Below are positions 25,773-34,869 of a stretch of DNA of 64,000 nt, in pieces. Made by a program: the position numbers and the translations under genes. How positions within the stretch are numbered: position 1 is the first letter of the stretch; each line of letters opens with the position of its first letter. The stretch is from the NCBI GenBank assembly GCA_045866215.1, contig AP035880.1, positions 5,022,001 through 5,086,000 of the forward strand, in the 5' to 3' direction. The notes under the pieces were generated by a model. It saw only the letters and a list, made by a program, of their open reading frames with translations. It had not been told where the DNA came from and ran no database searches. Source of the DNA: Croceivirga sp009797885 (lineage in GTDB: Bacteria > Bacteroidota > Bacteroidia > Flavobacteriales > Flavobacteriaceae).

Positions 25773-25964
25773 AGTTATTTATAGGAAATAAAAATAAGGC
25801 AACGATATAAAACGTGGAGGGGATAATTACGATTCCCGGTGATTTTTTCGACTTTTTTAGAAATTCTGCATGTTTGAATTCCTTTTTTGTGGACTTTACG
25901 AAAAGAAGGGGATTTTATTCAAAAAAGAGCAATGAAACGATGCTAAAAACCACAGGGATGGAAC

Positions 25965-26672
25965 TTATTGTAACGCAAATACCTTTTGTAACAATGCCGT
26001 GGTACGGGCTCCCACGGAATTTCGAATCTCCTTTTCCTTATCCCCAACCTTTATGAAAAGTCCGTTAATGGCTTCTTGGGTAACATATTCGGTAAGGTTG
26101 GGATTTACAGGCTGTACCAAGGGAATAGCGTTGTATTTTCCTATGATTTCCGCCCAAATCCTATCTGCACCCACTTTGCCCAGGGAAGCCTCTATTTTAG
26201 GTGAAAACGCTTGCTTTAGTTGTCCTACGGTCTTTTGTTGCAGATAAAGTGTGGCTTCCAAATCGTTTTGGGAGGTCAATATACGTCTGGCATCATCAAA
26301 GGTAAAATCCTTAATGGCACTGATAAAAATAGGTTTCGCCTCCATAACGGCATCTTCTGCTGCACGGTTCAATACTTTTAAACCTTCATCCGCAAGGGAA
26401 GTCAATCCAATCTTTCGTAAGCCCTCATCTACTTTTTTGAGCTCTTTGGGCAACAGAATTTTTACGGCCTCGTCCCTAAAATAACCATCTTCCTTATGCA
26501 AAAGATCCACTCCTTCCCCTACTCCAAACTCCAGGGCCTGTTTAAGTCCGGCAATGATTTCCGTTTCCGTTACCGTCCCAGAGGGCAATTGGTTCACCAC
26601 CTGTTGTAGCTCTGCGCAAGAGCTTACTACGAACAAAAGAATCAATCCAAACGTGATTTTAAATTCCTTCAT
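25965..26672 (-). CDS. DUF4197 domain lipoprotein
   Basis: A 235-residue protein from the ATG at 26672; the frame extends to 26702, but the lipoprotein signal (MKEFKITFGLILLFVVSSC) fixes the start and gives an acylated Cys19. The remainder matches DUF4197: GLKQALEFGVGEGVDLLHKEDGYFRDEAVKILLP, AAEDAVMEAKPIFISAIKDFTFDDARRIL and a C-terminal segment ending in RNSVGARTTALLQKVF. The fold is predicted helical and its function is unknown. The 192-bp gap on its downstream side, up to the phosphorylase start, holds nothing I can support. Confidence 0.85.
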   Translation of the reverse strand: MKEFKITFGLILLFVVSSCAELQQVVNQLPSGTVTETEIIAGLKQALEFGVGEGVDLLHKEDGYFRDEAVKILLPKELKKVDEGLRKIGLTSLADEGLKVLNRAAEDAVMEAKPIFISAIKDFTFDDARRILTSQNDLEATLYLQQKTVGQLKQAFSPKIEASLGKVGADRIWAEIIGKYNAIPLVQPVNPNLTEYVTQEAINGLFIKVGDKEKEIRNSVGARTTALLQKVFALQ

Positions 26673-26748
26673 GGGGTATATTGGGTTTTTATGGATTCCC
26701 ATTCTCCCTTTGACGAACTCCGGGTAACATTTGGGAATAACAAAGAAA

Positions 26749-28338
26749 CTATAAAATATAATCCGTACTTAAAAAGTTGCTCACTTTGGCATCCAATAAT
26801 TGCTCAATGGTCTCATTGTTCAATTCGTTGTCCTTGAAGGCCACAAAGGTCCGGATACTAAATGAACGCAACGCGTCATGGACACTTAGGGTAGACTGTG
26901 CCGAATCCTTTCTACCGGTGAAGGGATACACATCCGGACCGCGTTGACAGGAACTGTTCAAGTTTACCCGACATACCAAATTTGCCAAAGTATCTATCAA
27001 GGGTGACAGGGAACGCACATCCTTTCCAAAGAGACTTACCTGCTGTCCATAATTGCTTTCTGCCATATCATCCAAAGGCTGACTAATATCGCTAAAAGAA
27101 ACTACCGGAACGATAGGCCCAAATTGCTCTTCCTGATACACCCGCATGTCCTTGGTAACCGGATAGAGAATGGCGGGCCAGATGTAATTGTCCGTTCGTC
27201 TTCCCCCTTTTTTGTTTACAATGCTTGCTCCCTTTGCCAGGGCATCATCCAATAATTCCTGGATGTACTCCGGTTTTCCCGGTTCCGGCAATGGGGTAAG
27301 CATGGCTCCTTCATCCCAAGGGTTTCCATAGGTTAGGGCATCCATGGCATCCGCGTATTTTGCAAGGAACTTCTCCTTAATAGCCTCATGCACATAGACC
27401 ACTTTTAGTGCGGTGCAACGTTGGCCATTAAAGGACGTAGTCCCCGCAATGACCTCTTTAACGGTCAAATCCAAGTCTGCATCGGGTAGGACAATTGCAG
27501 GATTTTTGGCTTCCAGTCCCAAAACCAGACGAAGTCTGTTACTTTTGGGATGTTGGTCCTGTAATGCATTTGCCGACTTGCTATTACCTATCAAAGCGAG
27601 CACATCTACTTTGCCTGTCTTCATAATGGGTGCCGCTACCGTTCTGCCCCGTCCAAATAGAATATTCACAACCCCTTTTGGAAAAGAGGAATGGAAAGCT
27701 TCCAAAAGTGGAGTAATCAATAAGACACCGTGCTTGGCCGGCTTAAAAATAGCCGTATTCCCCATAATAATGGCGGGGATGAGCAATGCGAATGTTTCAT
27801 TCAAAGGATAATTGTAGGGACCCAGACAAAGTACCACTCCCAAGGGGCCCCGACGGATATGGGCATAAACACCATCATGTTTTTCAAACTTGGCGCAACT
27901 CCTGTCCAATTTTTTGTATTCCTCAATGGTATCATAAATATATTCAACCGTACGGTCAAACTCTTTGTAGGAGTCGGGTTTGTTCTTCCCAATTTCCCAC
28001 ATCAGGAGTTTTACCACCTCATCCCTTTTGGTTTCCATCTTCTGTACGAAGGTTTCCATACATTTAATACGATCTTTGACCTTCATGGTCGGCCAAACCC
28101 CCTGTCCACGGTTCCAAGCGGTCACTGCGGAGTCCAAAGCTTCCATGGCCTCTTTTTCCCCCAAGGTGGGAATACTGCCCAAAACCGTATGCTTGTAGGC
28201 TTTGGTGGATGATATGGTGGAAATCACCTCACTGGTTTCCCCACTCCAGGGTTTCAATTCCCCATCGACCAAATAGTGGCGTTGGTGGATTTGCTCTTTG
28301 ATTTGAAATTCTTCAGGTATGATAGGCAAAGCATTCAT
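26749..28338 (-). CDS. gapN: NADP-dependent glyceraldehyde-3-phosphate dehydrogenase-like aldehyde dehydrogenase
   Basis: A 529-residue aldehyde dehydrogenase. The closest match I recognise is non-phosphorylating GapN, which oxidises glyceraldehyde-3-phosphate directly to 3-phosphoglycerate and yields NADPH. Visible features are the Rossmann-domain segment LGPYNYPLNETFALLIPAIIMGNTAIFKPA, LALIGNSKSANALQ, the glutamate region LGLEAKNPAIVLPDADL, and the catalytic cysteine in FNGQRCTALK. The EEQFGPIVPVVSF block is intact. It stands alone between the ilv region and the DUF4197 gene, with its own promoter. Substrate assignment within the ALDH family is by resemblance only. Confidence 0.8.
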   Translation of the reverse strand: MNALPIIPEEFQIKEQIHQRHYLVDGELKPWSGETSEVISTISSTKAYKHTVLGSIPTLGEKEAMEALDSAVTAWNRGQGVWPTMKVKDRIKCMETFVQKMETKRDEVVKLLMWEIGKNKPDSYKEFDRTVEYIYDTIEEYKKLDRSCAKFEKHDGVYAHIRRGPLGVVLCLGPYNYPLNETFALLIPAIIMGNTAIFKPAKHGVLLITPLLEAFHSSFPKGVVNILFGRGRTVAAPIMKTGKVDVLALIGNSKSANALQDQHPKSNRLRLVLGLEAKNPAIVLPDADLDLTVKEVIAGTTSFNGQRCTALKVVYVHEAIKEKFLAKYADAMDALTYGNPWDEGAMLTPLPEPGKPEYIQELLDDALAKGASIVNKKGGRRTDNYIWPAILYPVTKDMRVYQEEQFGPIVPVVSFSDISQPLDDMAESNYGQQVSLFGKDVRSLSPLIDTLANLVCRVNLNSSCQRGPDVYPFTGRKDSAQSTLSVHDALRSFSIRTFVAFKDNELNNETIEQLLDAKVSNFLSTDYIL

Positions 28339-28399
28339 CAGTACTGTCGGTTTTACCGGTTAAAAGTGATTTGTTTAATAATTTTTACAAAACATTGAA

Positions 28400-28432
28400 C
28401 AAAAATACAAAAACTAACACTGGCTCTTTCAA
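28400..28432 (-). promoter_or_regulatory. Probable promoter of the gapN-like gene
   Basis: On the minus strand TTG (28432-28430) is followed after 22 bp by TATTTTTG (28407-28400), matching the Bacteroidota TTG-N17-23-TAnnTTTG pattern, about 60 bp upstream of the ATG at 28338. Confidence 0.5.
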
Positions 28433-28453
28433 TGAAAAGGAAATTTAAATCAG

Positions 28454-28597
28454 CTATTGAAACAGATGTGGTCTATCGTTTAGGTAATCCCTAAAAAAAT
28501 TATTTATTTTCATTCCTTCTATTAACGGATGCAGGTCTTCAGGACTTTTTAGTTCTATTCCAACCATAGCTTCCAAATACTGTATGCTTCGTGGCAA
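28454..28597 (-). pseudogene. ilvA: 3' remnant of threonine dehydratase (ilvA)
   Basis: The minus strand holds an open frame of about 48 codons ending at TAG 28456-28454. It contains VGIELKSPEDLHPLIEGMK, then NNFF, YLND and a final LFQ. This is the pattern of the C-terminal ACT-like end of biosynthetic threonine dehydratase (VGIEL...LI..M...F....LN....LF). There is no in-frame start, and the frame is closed by TAA just upstream, so only the last tenth of the gene survives. Position supports the call: ilvA commonly follows ilvC in Flavobacteriaceae ilv operons, and this fragment lies directly downstream of ilvC in the same orientation. The rest of the 28339-28726 gap shows no intact gene. Confidence 0.6.
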
Positions 28598-28726
28598 GGG
28601 TGTTTACTTGGCAACTTCACCTATTGTCCCCGAGGCCTTATTGATATCCCATATTTGAGGGAAATATGTGGTCAAAGCCCGTTTCATAAAACTTTTCCGC
28701 CGATATCCCAACTTTGGGATTTACAC

Positions 28727-30202
28727 TTAAACTATAGGTTTCATTGCCGTCATGGAAGCACGTAAACGCGCCCCTACAATTTCCACATCATGTTCGCGAA
28801 TGGCTTGGTTTACTTCTATCAACCTTCTATTATCCACTCCATTGTCCCTTTCTTGCCCAAAATGCTTTCCAATAACATCGGTATCCACGGTTTTCATAAA
28901 ATCGGTCAACAAAGGTTTACAGGCGTGGTCAAAGAGATAGCAGCCGTATTCCGCGGTGTCGGAAATTACACGGTTCATTTCAAATAATTTCTTCCTTGCA
29001 ATGGTGTTGGCAATAAGCGGTGTTTCATGTAAGGACTCATAGTACGCAGATTCCCCAATGATACCGGATTCGGTCATGGTTTCATAGGCGAGTTCCACTC
29101 CTGCTTTTACAAAAGCTACCATCAAAACGCCATTGTCATAGTATTCTTGCTCTGAAATGGAGTCGCTTCCGGCCGGTGTCTTCTCAAAGGAAGTTTCCCC
29201 AGTAGCTGCGCGCCATGTCAACAGATTTTTATCATCATTGGCCCAATCCTCCATCATTGTTTTGGAAAAATGACCACTCATAATGTCGTCCATATGTTTT
29301 TGAAATAAGGGACGCATGATCAGCTTCATTTCTTCGGCAAGGTCAAAAGCCTTTATTTTCGCTGGATTGGAAAGGCGGTCCATCATATTGGTGATTCCTC
29401 CTTGTTTTAATCCTTCGGTAATGGTCTCCCATCCGTACTGAATCAATTTTGAGGCATACCCCGCATCAATGCCTTTTTCAATCATTTTGTTGAAACTTAG
29501 AATGGAACCTGTTTGCAACAGCCCGCACAATATGGTCTGCTCCCCCATGAGGTCCGATTTCACCTCTGCAACAAAGGAAGACTCCAATACACCGGCTTTG
29601 TGACCACCGGTAGCGGCAGCATAAGCTTTGGCCTGTGCCAATCCCTTTCCCTCCGGATCATTTTCCGGATGTACCGCAATTAATGTGGGTACTCCAAATC
29701 CACGTTTGTATTCTTCCCGGACCTCGGAACCCGGACTTTTTGGGGCAACCATGATTACGGTAATGTCCTCACGGATTTGCATCCCCTCCTCCACAATATT
29801 AAAACCATGTGAGTAGGACAATGTTGCTCCTTGCTTCATCAGGGGCATCACGGCACCGACCACATTGGTATGCTGTTTATCCGGGGTCAAATTGATGACC
29901 AAATCGGCGGTAGGTATCAATTCCTCATACGTTCCCACAGTAAAGTTGTTTTCGGTGGCATTGTTGTAGGATTGACGCTTTTCATCAATGGCCGCTTTCC
30001 GTAAGGCATAGGAAATGTCCAAACCGGAATCACGCATGTTCAAACCTTGGTTCAATCCCTGGGCTCCACAACCAACGATAACTATTTTTTTTCCCTTCAA
30101 GGCGGTTACACCATCGGCAAACTCGTGCGATTCCATAAACCGACATTTTCCCAATTGTTCCAACTGGTCACGTAACGATAGTGTATTGAAGTAGTTTGTC
30201 AT
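28727..30202 (-). CDS. ilvC: Ketol-acid reductoisomerase (class II, long form)
   Basis: About 491 residues, the length of the class II (long, E. coli-like) enzyme, which converts 2-acetolactate to 2,3-dihydroxyisovalerate (and the isoleucine homologue) with NADPH and Mg2+. The ATG at 30202 (MTNYFNTLSLRDQLEQLG) is preferred over a TTG at 30208. The nucleotide-binding loop is VIVGCGAQGLNQGLNMRDSG, followed by LTPDKQH, APKSPGSEVREEY and the metal-binding KSDLMGEQTILCG region; the duplicated C-terminal helical domain is complete. It is the last intact gene of the ilv operon. Confidence 0.95.
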   Translation of the reverse strand: MTNYFNTLSLRDQLEQLGKCRFMESHEFADGVTALKGKKIVIVGCGAQGLNQGLNMRDSGLDISYALRKAAIDEKRQSYNNATENNFTVGTYEELIPTADLVINLTPDKQHTNVVGAVMPLMKQGATLSYSHGFNIVEEGMQIREDITVIMVAPKSPGSEVREEYKRGFGVPTLIAVHPENDPEGKGLAQAKAYAAATGGHKAGVLESSFVAEVKSDLMGEQTILCGLLQTGSILSFNKMIEKGIDAGYASKLIQYGWETITEGLKQGGITNMMDRLSNPAKIKAFDLAEEMKLIMRPLFQKHMDDIMSGHFSKTMMEDWANDDKNLLTWRAATGETSFEKTPAGSDSISEQEYYDNGVLMVAFVKAGVELAYETMTESGIIGESAYYESLHETPLIANTIARKKLFEMNRVISDTAEYGCYLFDHACKPLLTDFMKTVDTDVIGKHFGQERDNGVDNRRLIEVNQAIREHDVEIVGARLRASMTAMKPIV

Positions 30203-30223
30203 TTTCAAATAAGTTTGTGTGTA

Positions 30224-30754
30224 TTAGTTATTAAGATGAAATTCTTCTAAAATTTCCGTTATGGGCATTTTGGCCTTGCTCACCGCAATACGTCCCGAAC
30301 GAACAAATTGCATTATACCAAAAGGTTCCAATCTGTCGTGCATCTCATCGATCTCATGTCGTCTTCCCGTTTTGGCCAACACAAAAAATTCACGGTGAAC
30401 CGTTACAATTTTGGAGTTGCTTTCCTTTATGGCATTCTGGATTTGAGGTTCATCAAAAAGTAAGGCCGACTTGATTTTAAACAATGCGGATTCTTGATAA
30501 ATGGTTTCCTCATCAGTATGGTAAAAAGCTTTGATGACCTCCACCTGTTTCTCTATTTGTTGGACAATTTTCCGCGTCCAATCTTCTGTGGTATTGACCA
30601 CAATTGTAAATTTAGAAACATGTTCAATTTCTGATTTTGAAACATTTAGACTCTCAATGTTAATGTGACGCTTTAAGAATATGCCTGATATTCTATTTAA
30701 CAGTCCCACACTGTTCTCGGAATATACCGAAATGGTAAACCACTGTTTTTCCAT
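30224..30754 (-). CDS. ilvN: Acetolactate synthase small (regulatory) subunit
   Basis: A 176-residue ACT-domain protein that activates IlvB and confers valine feedback inhibition. The ATG at 30754 (MEKQWFTISVYSENSVGLLNRISGIF) begins precisely at the ACT fold; an upstream in-frame ATG at 30769 would add MGIGL from a palindromic repeat and is rejected. RHINIESLNVSKSE completes the first ACT motif. The C-terminal domain (VTVHREFFVLAKTG...RSGRIAVSK) is present. Unusually, a methyltransferase gene lies between this gene and ilvB. Confidence 0.93.
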   Translation of the reverse strand: MEKQWFTISVYSENSVGLLNRISGIFLKRHINIESLNVSKSEIEHVSKFTIVVNTTEDWTRKIVQQIEKQVEVIKAFYHTDEETIYQESALFKIKSALLFDEPQIQNAIKESNSKIVTVHREFFVLAKTGRRHEIDEMHDRLEPFGIMQFVRSGRIAVSKAKMPITEILEEFHLNN

Positions 30755-30765
30755 AAGTCCTATCC

Positions 30766-30790
30766 CCATTCCCCTCCCTAGGGAGAAGCA
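30766..30790. repeat. Possible solo copy of the palindromic repeat seen at the recG insertion ends
   Basis: The sequence CCCCATTCCCCTCCCTAGGG and its continuation GAG contain a perfect 12-bp palindrome CTCCCTAGGGAG (30774-30785). It resembles the left end of the recG insertion (CCCCAAATCCCTCCCAAAGG). It sits in the 49-bp spacer between ilvN and the methyltransferase gene. The match is short and judged by eye. Confidence 0.4.
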
Positions 30791-30803
30791 GTTTTGGGTC
30801 TCC

Positions 30804-31388
30804 TTAATTTATTGTTTTTACTGCAATTATTATTCCTGTGGACCAATCCATTTTGGTCAGCACCATATCGCTTCGGCCTTCCAAATAACGTATCAGTTCC
30901 AATACTTTTTTCCCATGTCCATCCGGCCAATTGGGTTGTTCCTTCATATCATCAACTATATAAAACCCTCCTGGTTTCAGTTGCTCAAGCATCAACTCCA
31001 AATGGCTGTATTTGCCCGGCCACGCATCTGCGAAGACCAGATCAAACTTTTCGCCCTGATATTCCTCCAACCAAGAACCGCCTTCAGCACAGCTTATGGT
31101 AACCCTTTTGTCCGCTCCAAAATATGATTTTGCAATTTCCACCAACTCCGCATCGTTATCCAGGGTTGTCAAGGTCGATGTGGCATCCATTCCGTCCACC
31201 ATCCAGGACAGGGACAACCCAATTCCCGTCCCCAATTCCAAAAAATTTCCATTTGGCTTTGAGGCGACCAGCGTCTTTAACAATGAGCCGATGTAGACAT
31301 CAGAAGGCATTGTAAAGCCTATTTCAGAAGACTTTTCCAAGAGTTTTCCGTAAACTTCCGGGATATTTATTATCTCAGCCTGGTTCAT
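30804..31388 (-). CDS. SAM-dependent O-methyltransferase-like protein
   Basis: A 194-residue class I methyltransferase from the ATG at 31388 (a TTG one codon upstream is also in frame). The SAM-binding motif I is NFLELGTGIGLSLSW, followed by the acidic end of strand 2 (LTTLDND) and motif FDLVFADAWPGKY, an arrangement as in the O-methyltransferase family. YIVDDMKEQPNWPDGHGKKV provides further acidic residues. It starts 5 bp after the ilvB stop and precedes ilvN, so it is embedded in the ilv operon and should be co-expressed with acetolactate synthase. The substrate is unknown. Confidence 0.8.
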   Translation of the reverse strand: MNQAEIINIPEVYGKLLEKSSEIGFTMPSDVYIGSLLKTLVASKPNGNFLELGTGIGLSLSWMVDGMDATSTLTTLDNDAELVEIAKSYFGADKRVTISCAEGGSWLEEYQGEKFDLVFADAWPGKYSHLELMLEQLKPGGFYIVDDMKEQPNWPDGHGKKVLELIRYLEGRSDMVLTKMDWSTGIIIAVKTIN

Positions 31389-31393
31389 CAAAC

Positions 31394-33127
31394 CTATTTT
31401 AAACGTATATCGGAAACGGATGCTCCTGACGGAATCATTGGGAACACGTTGTCTTCCTTTTCCACGACCACTTCCAAAAAGTAAGGACCTTCAAAGGCCA
31501 TCATCTCTTGGATCGTAGCTTTAAGATTTTCCCTTTCCGATACCCGGGAAGATTTGATGTGGTAGCCTTCCGCTATCTTCACAAAGTCCGGATTGGTCAT
31601 TATGGTCGAGGCGTAGCGGCGTTCAAAGAACAACTCCTGCCATTGTCTTACCATCCCCAAATGATCATTGTTCAACACCACTATTTTAATTCCAAGATTG
31701 TGTTGAAAGATAACCCCGAGTTCCTGTATGGTCATTTGATAGCCTCCATCACCGATTATGGTCACTACCTGGCGTTCGGGTGCGCCCTGCTTGGCCCCAA
31801 TGGCCGCAGGGAGCGCGAATCCCATGGTTCCCAATCCCCCGGAAGTAATATTGCTCTTGGTTTGCTTGAATTTAGCATACCGGCAGGCAATCATTTGATG
31901 CTGGCCAACATCGGTAACCATTACGGCCTTGTGTTCCGATGCCAAATTAATTTCCTCGATTACCTCCCCCATGGTAAGACCGGGTTTGGTGGGGTGGATA
32001 TCGTTTTTGATCACAGTCTCAAATTCTTCCTCATATTTCTTATCAAATTCAGCTTTCCACTCCTGGTGTTCATTTTCCTTGATCATAGGGAGCAGTAACG
32101 CCAAAGTCTCCTTGCAATTGCCCAAAATTGCAATATCCGGTTTTACATTTTTACCTACTTCGGCGGGGTCAATTTCAAAATGGATGACCTTGGCCTGTTT
32201 GGCATAGGTATCCAATTTTCCGGTTACCCTATCATCAAATCGCATTCCTATGGCAAGTAGCACATCGCATTCGTTGGTGAGCACATTGGGCCCATAATTT
32301 CCGTGCATACCTACCATGCCAACATTTAGGGGATGGTCGGTAGGTATCGCAGACTCGCCCATTATGGTCCAAGCGGCGGGAATACCTGCTTTTTCGACCA
32401 ATGCCTTGAGTTCTTCCTCCGCTTTGCCCAAAATAATACCTTGCCCCCAAACGATGTATGGTTTTTTAGCATTGTTGATGACCTCGGCAGCTTCGGCTAT
32501 GCTATCAAGATTGGGTTGTGGTACCGGTTTGTAACTGCGCACCCCGGTACATTTCTCATACGAAAAATCCAGTTCATCAAATTGTGCATTCTTGGTAATA
32601 TCAATCAAAACCGGGCCTGGACGACCGGATTTGGCAATATAGAATGCCTTGGCCATTACTTCCGGTATCTCGGAGGCTTTGGTAATCTGATGGTTCCACT
32701 TGGTCACGGGGGTGGAAATCCCCACAATATCCGTTTCTTGGAAAGCATCCGAACCCAACAAATGCCTTGGTACCTGACCTGTGATACAAACTATGGGTGT
32801 CGAATCAATTTGTGCATCTGCGAGGCCCGTAACCAAATTTGTGGCCCCAGGACCCGAGGTGGCCATGGCAACCCCTACCCTTCCGCTTACACGGGCATAT
32901 CCTTGTGCTGCATGGGTAGCACCCTGTTCATGCCGGGTAAGGATATGGGTCAATTTATCCTGGAACTTATAAAGCTCATCATATACGGGCATGATGGCCC
33001 CACCAGGGTAACCGTATATTAGATCCACACCTTCTTCCAAAAGGCAATGAATTATGGCTTCTGCCCCTGTAATCTTCACCGATTTTTTGGTTGACGTCTT
33101 TTTTTGTTTTGCTTTTACTGTTTCCAT
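31394..33127 (-). CDS. ilvB: Acetolactate synthase large subunit, biosynthetic
   Basis: A 577-residue thiamine-diphosphate enzyme that condenses two pyruvates to acetolactate, or pyruvate with 2-oxobutyrate. It has YGYPGGAIMPVYDEL, the catalytic glutamate in TRHEQGATHAAQGYAR, SGPGATNLVTGLADA, and the ThDP/Mg motif GDGGYQMTIQELG with the following NN. The basic N-terminal extension (KAKQKKTSTKKSVKI) is typical of flavobacterial IlvB. It lies 9 bp downstream of ilvD and is followed by the methyltransferase gene. Confidence 0.95.
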   Translation of the reverse strand: METVKAKQKKTSTKKSVKITGAEAIIHCLLEEGVDLIYGYPGGAIMPVYDELYKFQDKLTHILTRHEQGATHAAQGYARVSGRVGVAMATSGPGATNLVTGLADAQIDSTPIVCITGQVPRHLLGSDAFQETDIVGISTPVTKWNHQITKASEIPEVMAKAFYIAKSGRPGPVLIDITKNAQFDELDFSYEKCTGVRSYKPVPQPNLDSIAEAAEVINNAKKPYIVWGQGIILGKAEEELKALVEKAGIPAAWTIMGESAIPTDHPLNVGMVGMHGNYGPNVLTNECDVLLAIGMRFDDRVTGKLDTYAKQAKVIHFEIDPAEVGKNVKPDIAILGNCKETLALLLPMIKENEHQEWKAEFDKKYEEEFETVIKNDIHPTKPGLTMGEVIEEINLASEHKAVMVTDVGQHQMIACRYAKFKQTKSNITSGGLGTMGFALPAAIGAKQGAPERQVVTIIGDGGYQMTIQELGVIFQHNLGIKIVVLNNDHLGMVRQWQELFFERRYASTIMTNPDFVKIAEGYHIKSSRVSERENLKATIQEMMAFEGPYFLEVVVEKEDNVFPMIPSGASVSDIRLK

Positions 33128-33136
33128 AGGCCCATT

Positions 33137-34813
33137 TTAGAATTCATCCGTGACACAGCCCAAGGAGGCTGATGCCACTATTTTGGCGTATTTATAGAGA
33201 CTCCCTTTTCGTACTTTAAGTGGTGGTGGTTCCCAATTACTTCGTCTTTTTTCCAGTTCGGCATCACTTAAATCAACCGAAATGGTATTTTTTTCAGCAT
33301 CAATGGTAATAATGTCCCCGTCTTCAATCAATGCGATATTCCCTCCATCTTGCGCCTCTGGGGATATATGCCCAACCACAAAGCCGTGGGTGCCACCGGA
33401 AAAACGGCCGTCCGTAATCAACGCCACATCCTTACCCAGTCCAGCCCCCATAATAGCGGCGGTGGGTTTCAGCATTTCGGGCATTCCAGGGCCACCTTTG
33501 GGGCCTTCATACCGAATAACGACCACATCCCCTTTTTTCACCAAGCCATTCTTAATACCATCATTGGCATCAAACTCACCGGCAAAAACTTTGGCCGGTC
33601 CGGAAAAATATAGGCCTTCCTTACCCGTAATTTTGGCTACTGCACCCTGTGCGGCGATATTTCCATAAAGAATTCGGATATGTCCGGTTTCCTTGATGGG
33701 ATCGTCCAAATCATGAACTATTTTTTGCCCATCCAATAAACTGGGGACCTCGGCCAGGTTTTCGGCCACTGTTTCACCGGTTACGGTAAGGCAATCCCCA
33801 TGCAGCATTCCTTTTTCCAACATGAATTTCATAACGGCCGGAATTCCACCGACACGGTGGACATCTTCCATCAAAAACTTACCGCTGGGCTTTAAATCGG
33901 CCAGGAATGGTGTAGTATCACTTATCCGTTGAAAATCACTTAGGTCAAATTGGATTTCAGCCGCCTTGGCAATGGCCAAAAAGTGTAGGACCGCATTGGT
34001 GGATCCCCCGAGGACGGTAATCAATCGAACTGCATTTTCCAATGATTTTTTCGAAATGATATCGGAGGGTTTGATATCCTTTTCCAAAAGATGGCGCAGC
34101 GCTTTTCCAGAAGCGATGCAATCTTCCCTTTTTTCCGTTCCCGTTGCAGGGTTTGAGGAATTGTAGGGCATGGCCATTCCCAATGCTTCAATGGCGGAGG
34201 CCATGGTATTGGCCGTATACATTCCACCACAGGCTCCCGCGCCGGGACAAGCATTTTGTATCACCGCCTTGTATTCCTCTTCATTCATGGTTCCCGCCAC
34301 TTTTTCGCCCCAGGCTTCAAAAGCAGAGACCACATCGAGCTTTTTATTGTTCAAACACCCCGAGGCAATGGTTCCGCCATAGACCAGAACGGATGGTCTG
34401 TTCAATCGAATCATGGCCATTAGTGCTCCCGGCATATTCTTATCGCAACCCACTACCGTTACCAAGCCATCATAGTTCATGGCCTGTACCACGGTTTCCA
34501 TGGAATCCGCAATAATATCCCTTGAAGGCAGGGAATACCGCATTCCATAGGTTCCCATGGAAATCCCGTCGCTAACACCAATGGTGTTAAAAATCAAGCC
34601 TACCAAATCCGTGGATTGAATCCCTTCCTTGACATATTCGGATAGCTCATTGAGATGCATATTACAAGGATTGCCCTCGTAACCCGTGCTTCCTATCCCT
34701 ATTAAGGGCTTTTTTAAATCGGTTTCGGTTAAGCCAATGGCATGCAACATTGCCTGAGCGGCAGGTTGGGTGGGGTCTTGGGTAACGTTTTTGCTGTATT
34801 TGTTAAGTTCCAT
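33137..34813 (-). CDS. ilvD: Dihydroxy-acid dehydratase
   Basis: A 558-residue IlvD/Edd-family Fe-S dehydratase that converts 2,3-dihydroxyisovalerate to 2-oxoisovalerate (and the isoleucine homologue). Cluster cysteines are visible in VVGCDKNMPGALMAM and CPGAGACGGMYTANTMA, and the first in NPCNMHLNEL. VLGGSTNAVLH and the C-terminal RSNWEPPP segment are also diagnostic. It is the first gene of the ilv operon; a -7 element lies just upstream. Confidence 0.95.
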   Translation of the reverse strand: MELNKYSKNVTQDPTQPAAQAMLHAIGLTETDLKKPLIGIGSTGYEGNPCNMHLNELSEYVKEGIQSTDLVGLIFNTIGVSDGISMGTYGMRYSLPSRDIIADSMETVVQAMNYDGLVTVVGCDKNMPGALMAMIRLNRPSVLVYGGTIASGCLNNKKLDVVSAFEAWGEKVAGTMNEEEYKAVIQNACPGAGACGGMYTANTMASAIEALGMAMPYNSSNPATGTEKREDCIASGKALRHLLEKDIKPSDIISKKSLENAVRLITVLGGSTNAVLHFLAIAKAAEIQFDLSDFQRISDTTPFLADLKPSGKFLMEDVHRVGGIPAVMKFMLEKGMLHGDCLTVTGETVAENLAEVPSLLDGQKIVHDLDDPIKETGHIRILYGNIAAQGAVAKITGKEGLYFSGPAKVFAGEFDANDGIKNGLVKKGDVVVIRYEGPKGGPGMPEMLKPTAAIMGAGLGKDVALITDGRFSGGTHGFVVGHISPEAQDGGNIALIEDGDIITIDAEKNTISVDLSDAELEKRRSNWEPPPLKVRKGSLYKYAKIVASASLGCVTDEF

Positions 34814-34861
34814 TAAAGATTTTCAGTATTCTCGTTAAAACAGTATATATTCTTCAACATC

Positions 34862-34869
34862 CAAAAATA
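34862..34869 (-). promoter_or_regulatory. Candidate -7 element for the ilv operon
   Basis: On the minus strand TATTTTTG fits TAnnTTTG and would place the transcript start about 40 nt before the ilvD ATG. No -33 TTTG is found at the normal distance. If real, the operon starts downstream of the small-RNA terminator and the two units are independent. Confidence 0.35.

Noticed and set aside
25814..26056. Plus-strand 80-aa ORF overlapping the DUF4197 gene end
   Set aside because: Antisense to a clear gene over much of its length, with a GTG start and no family resemblance.
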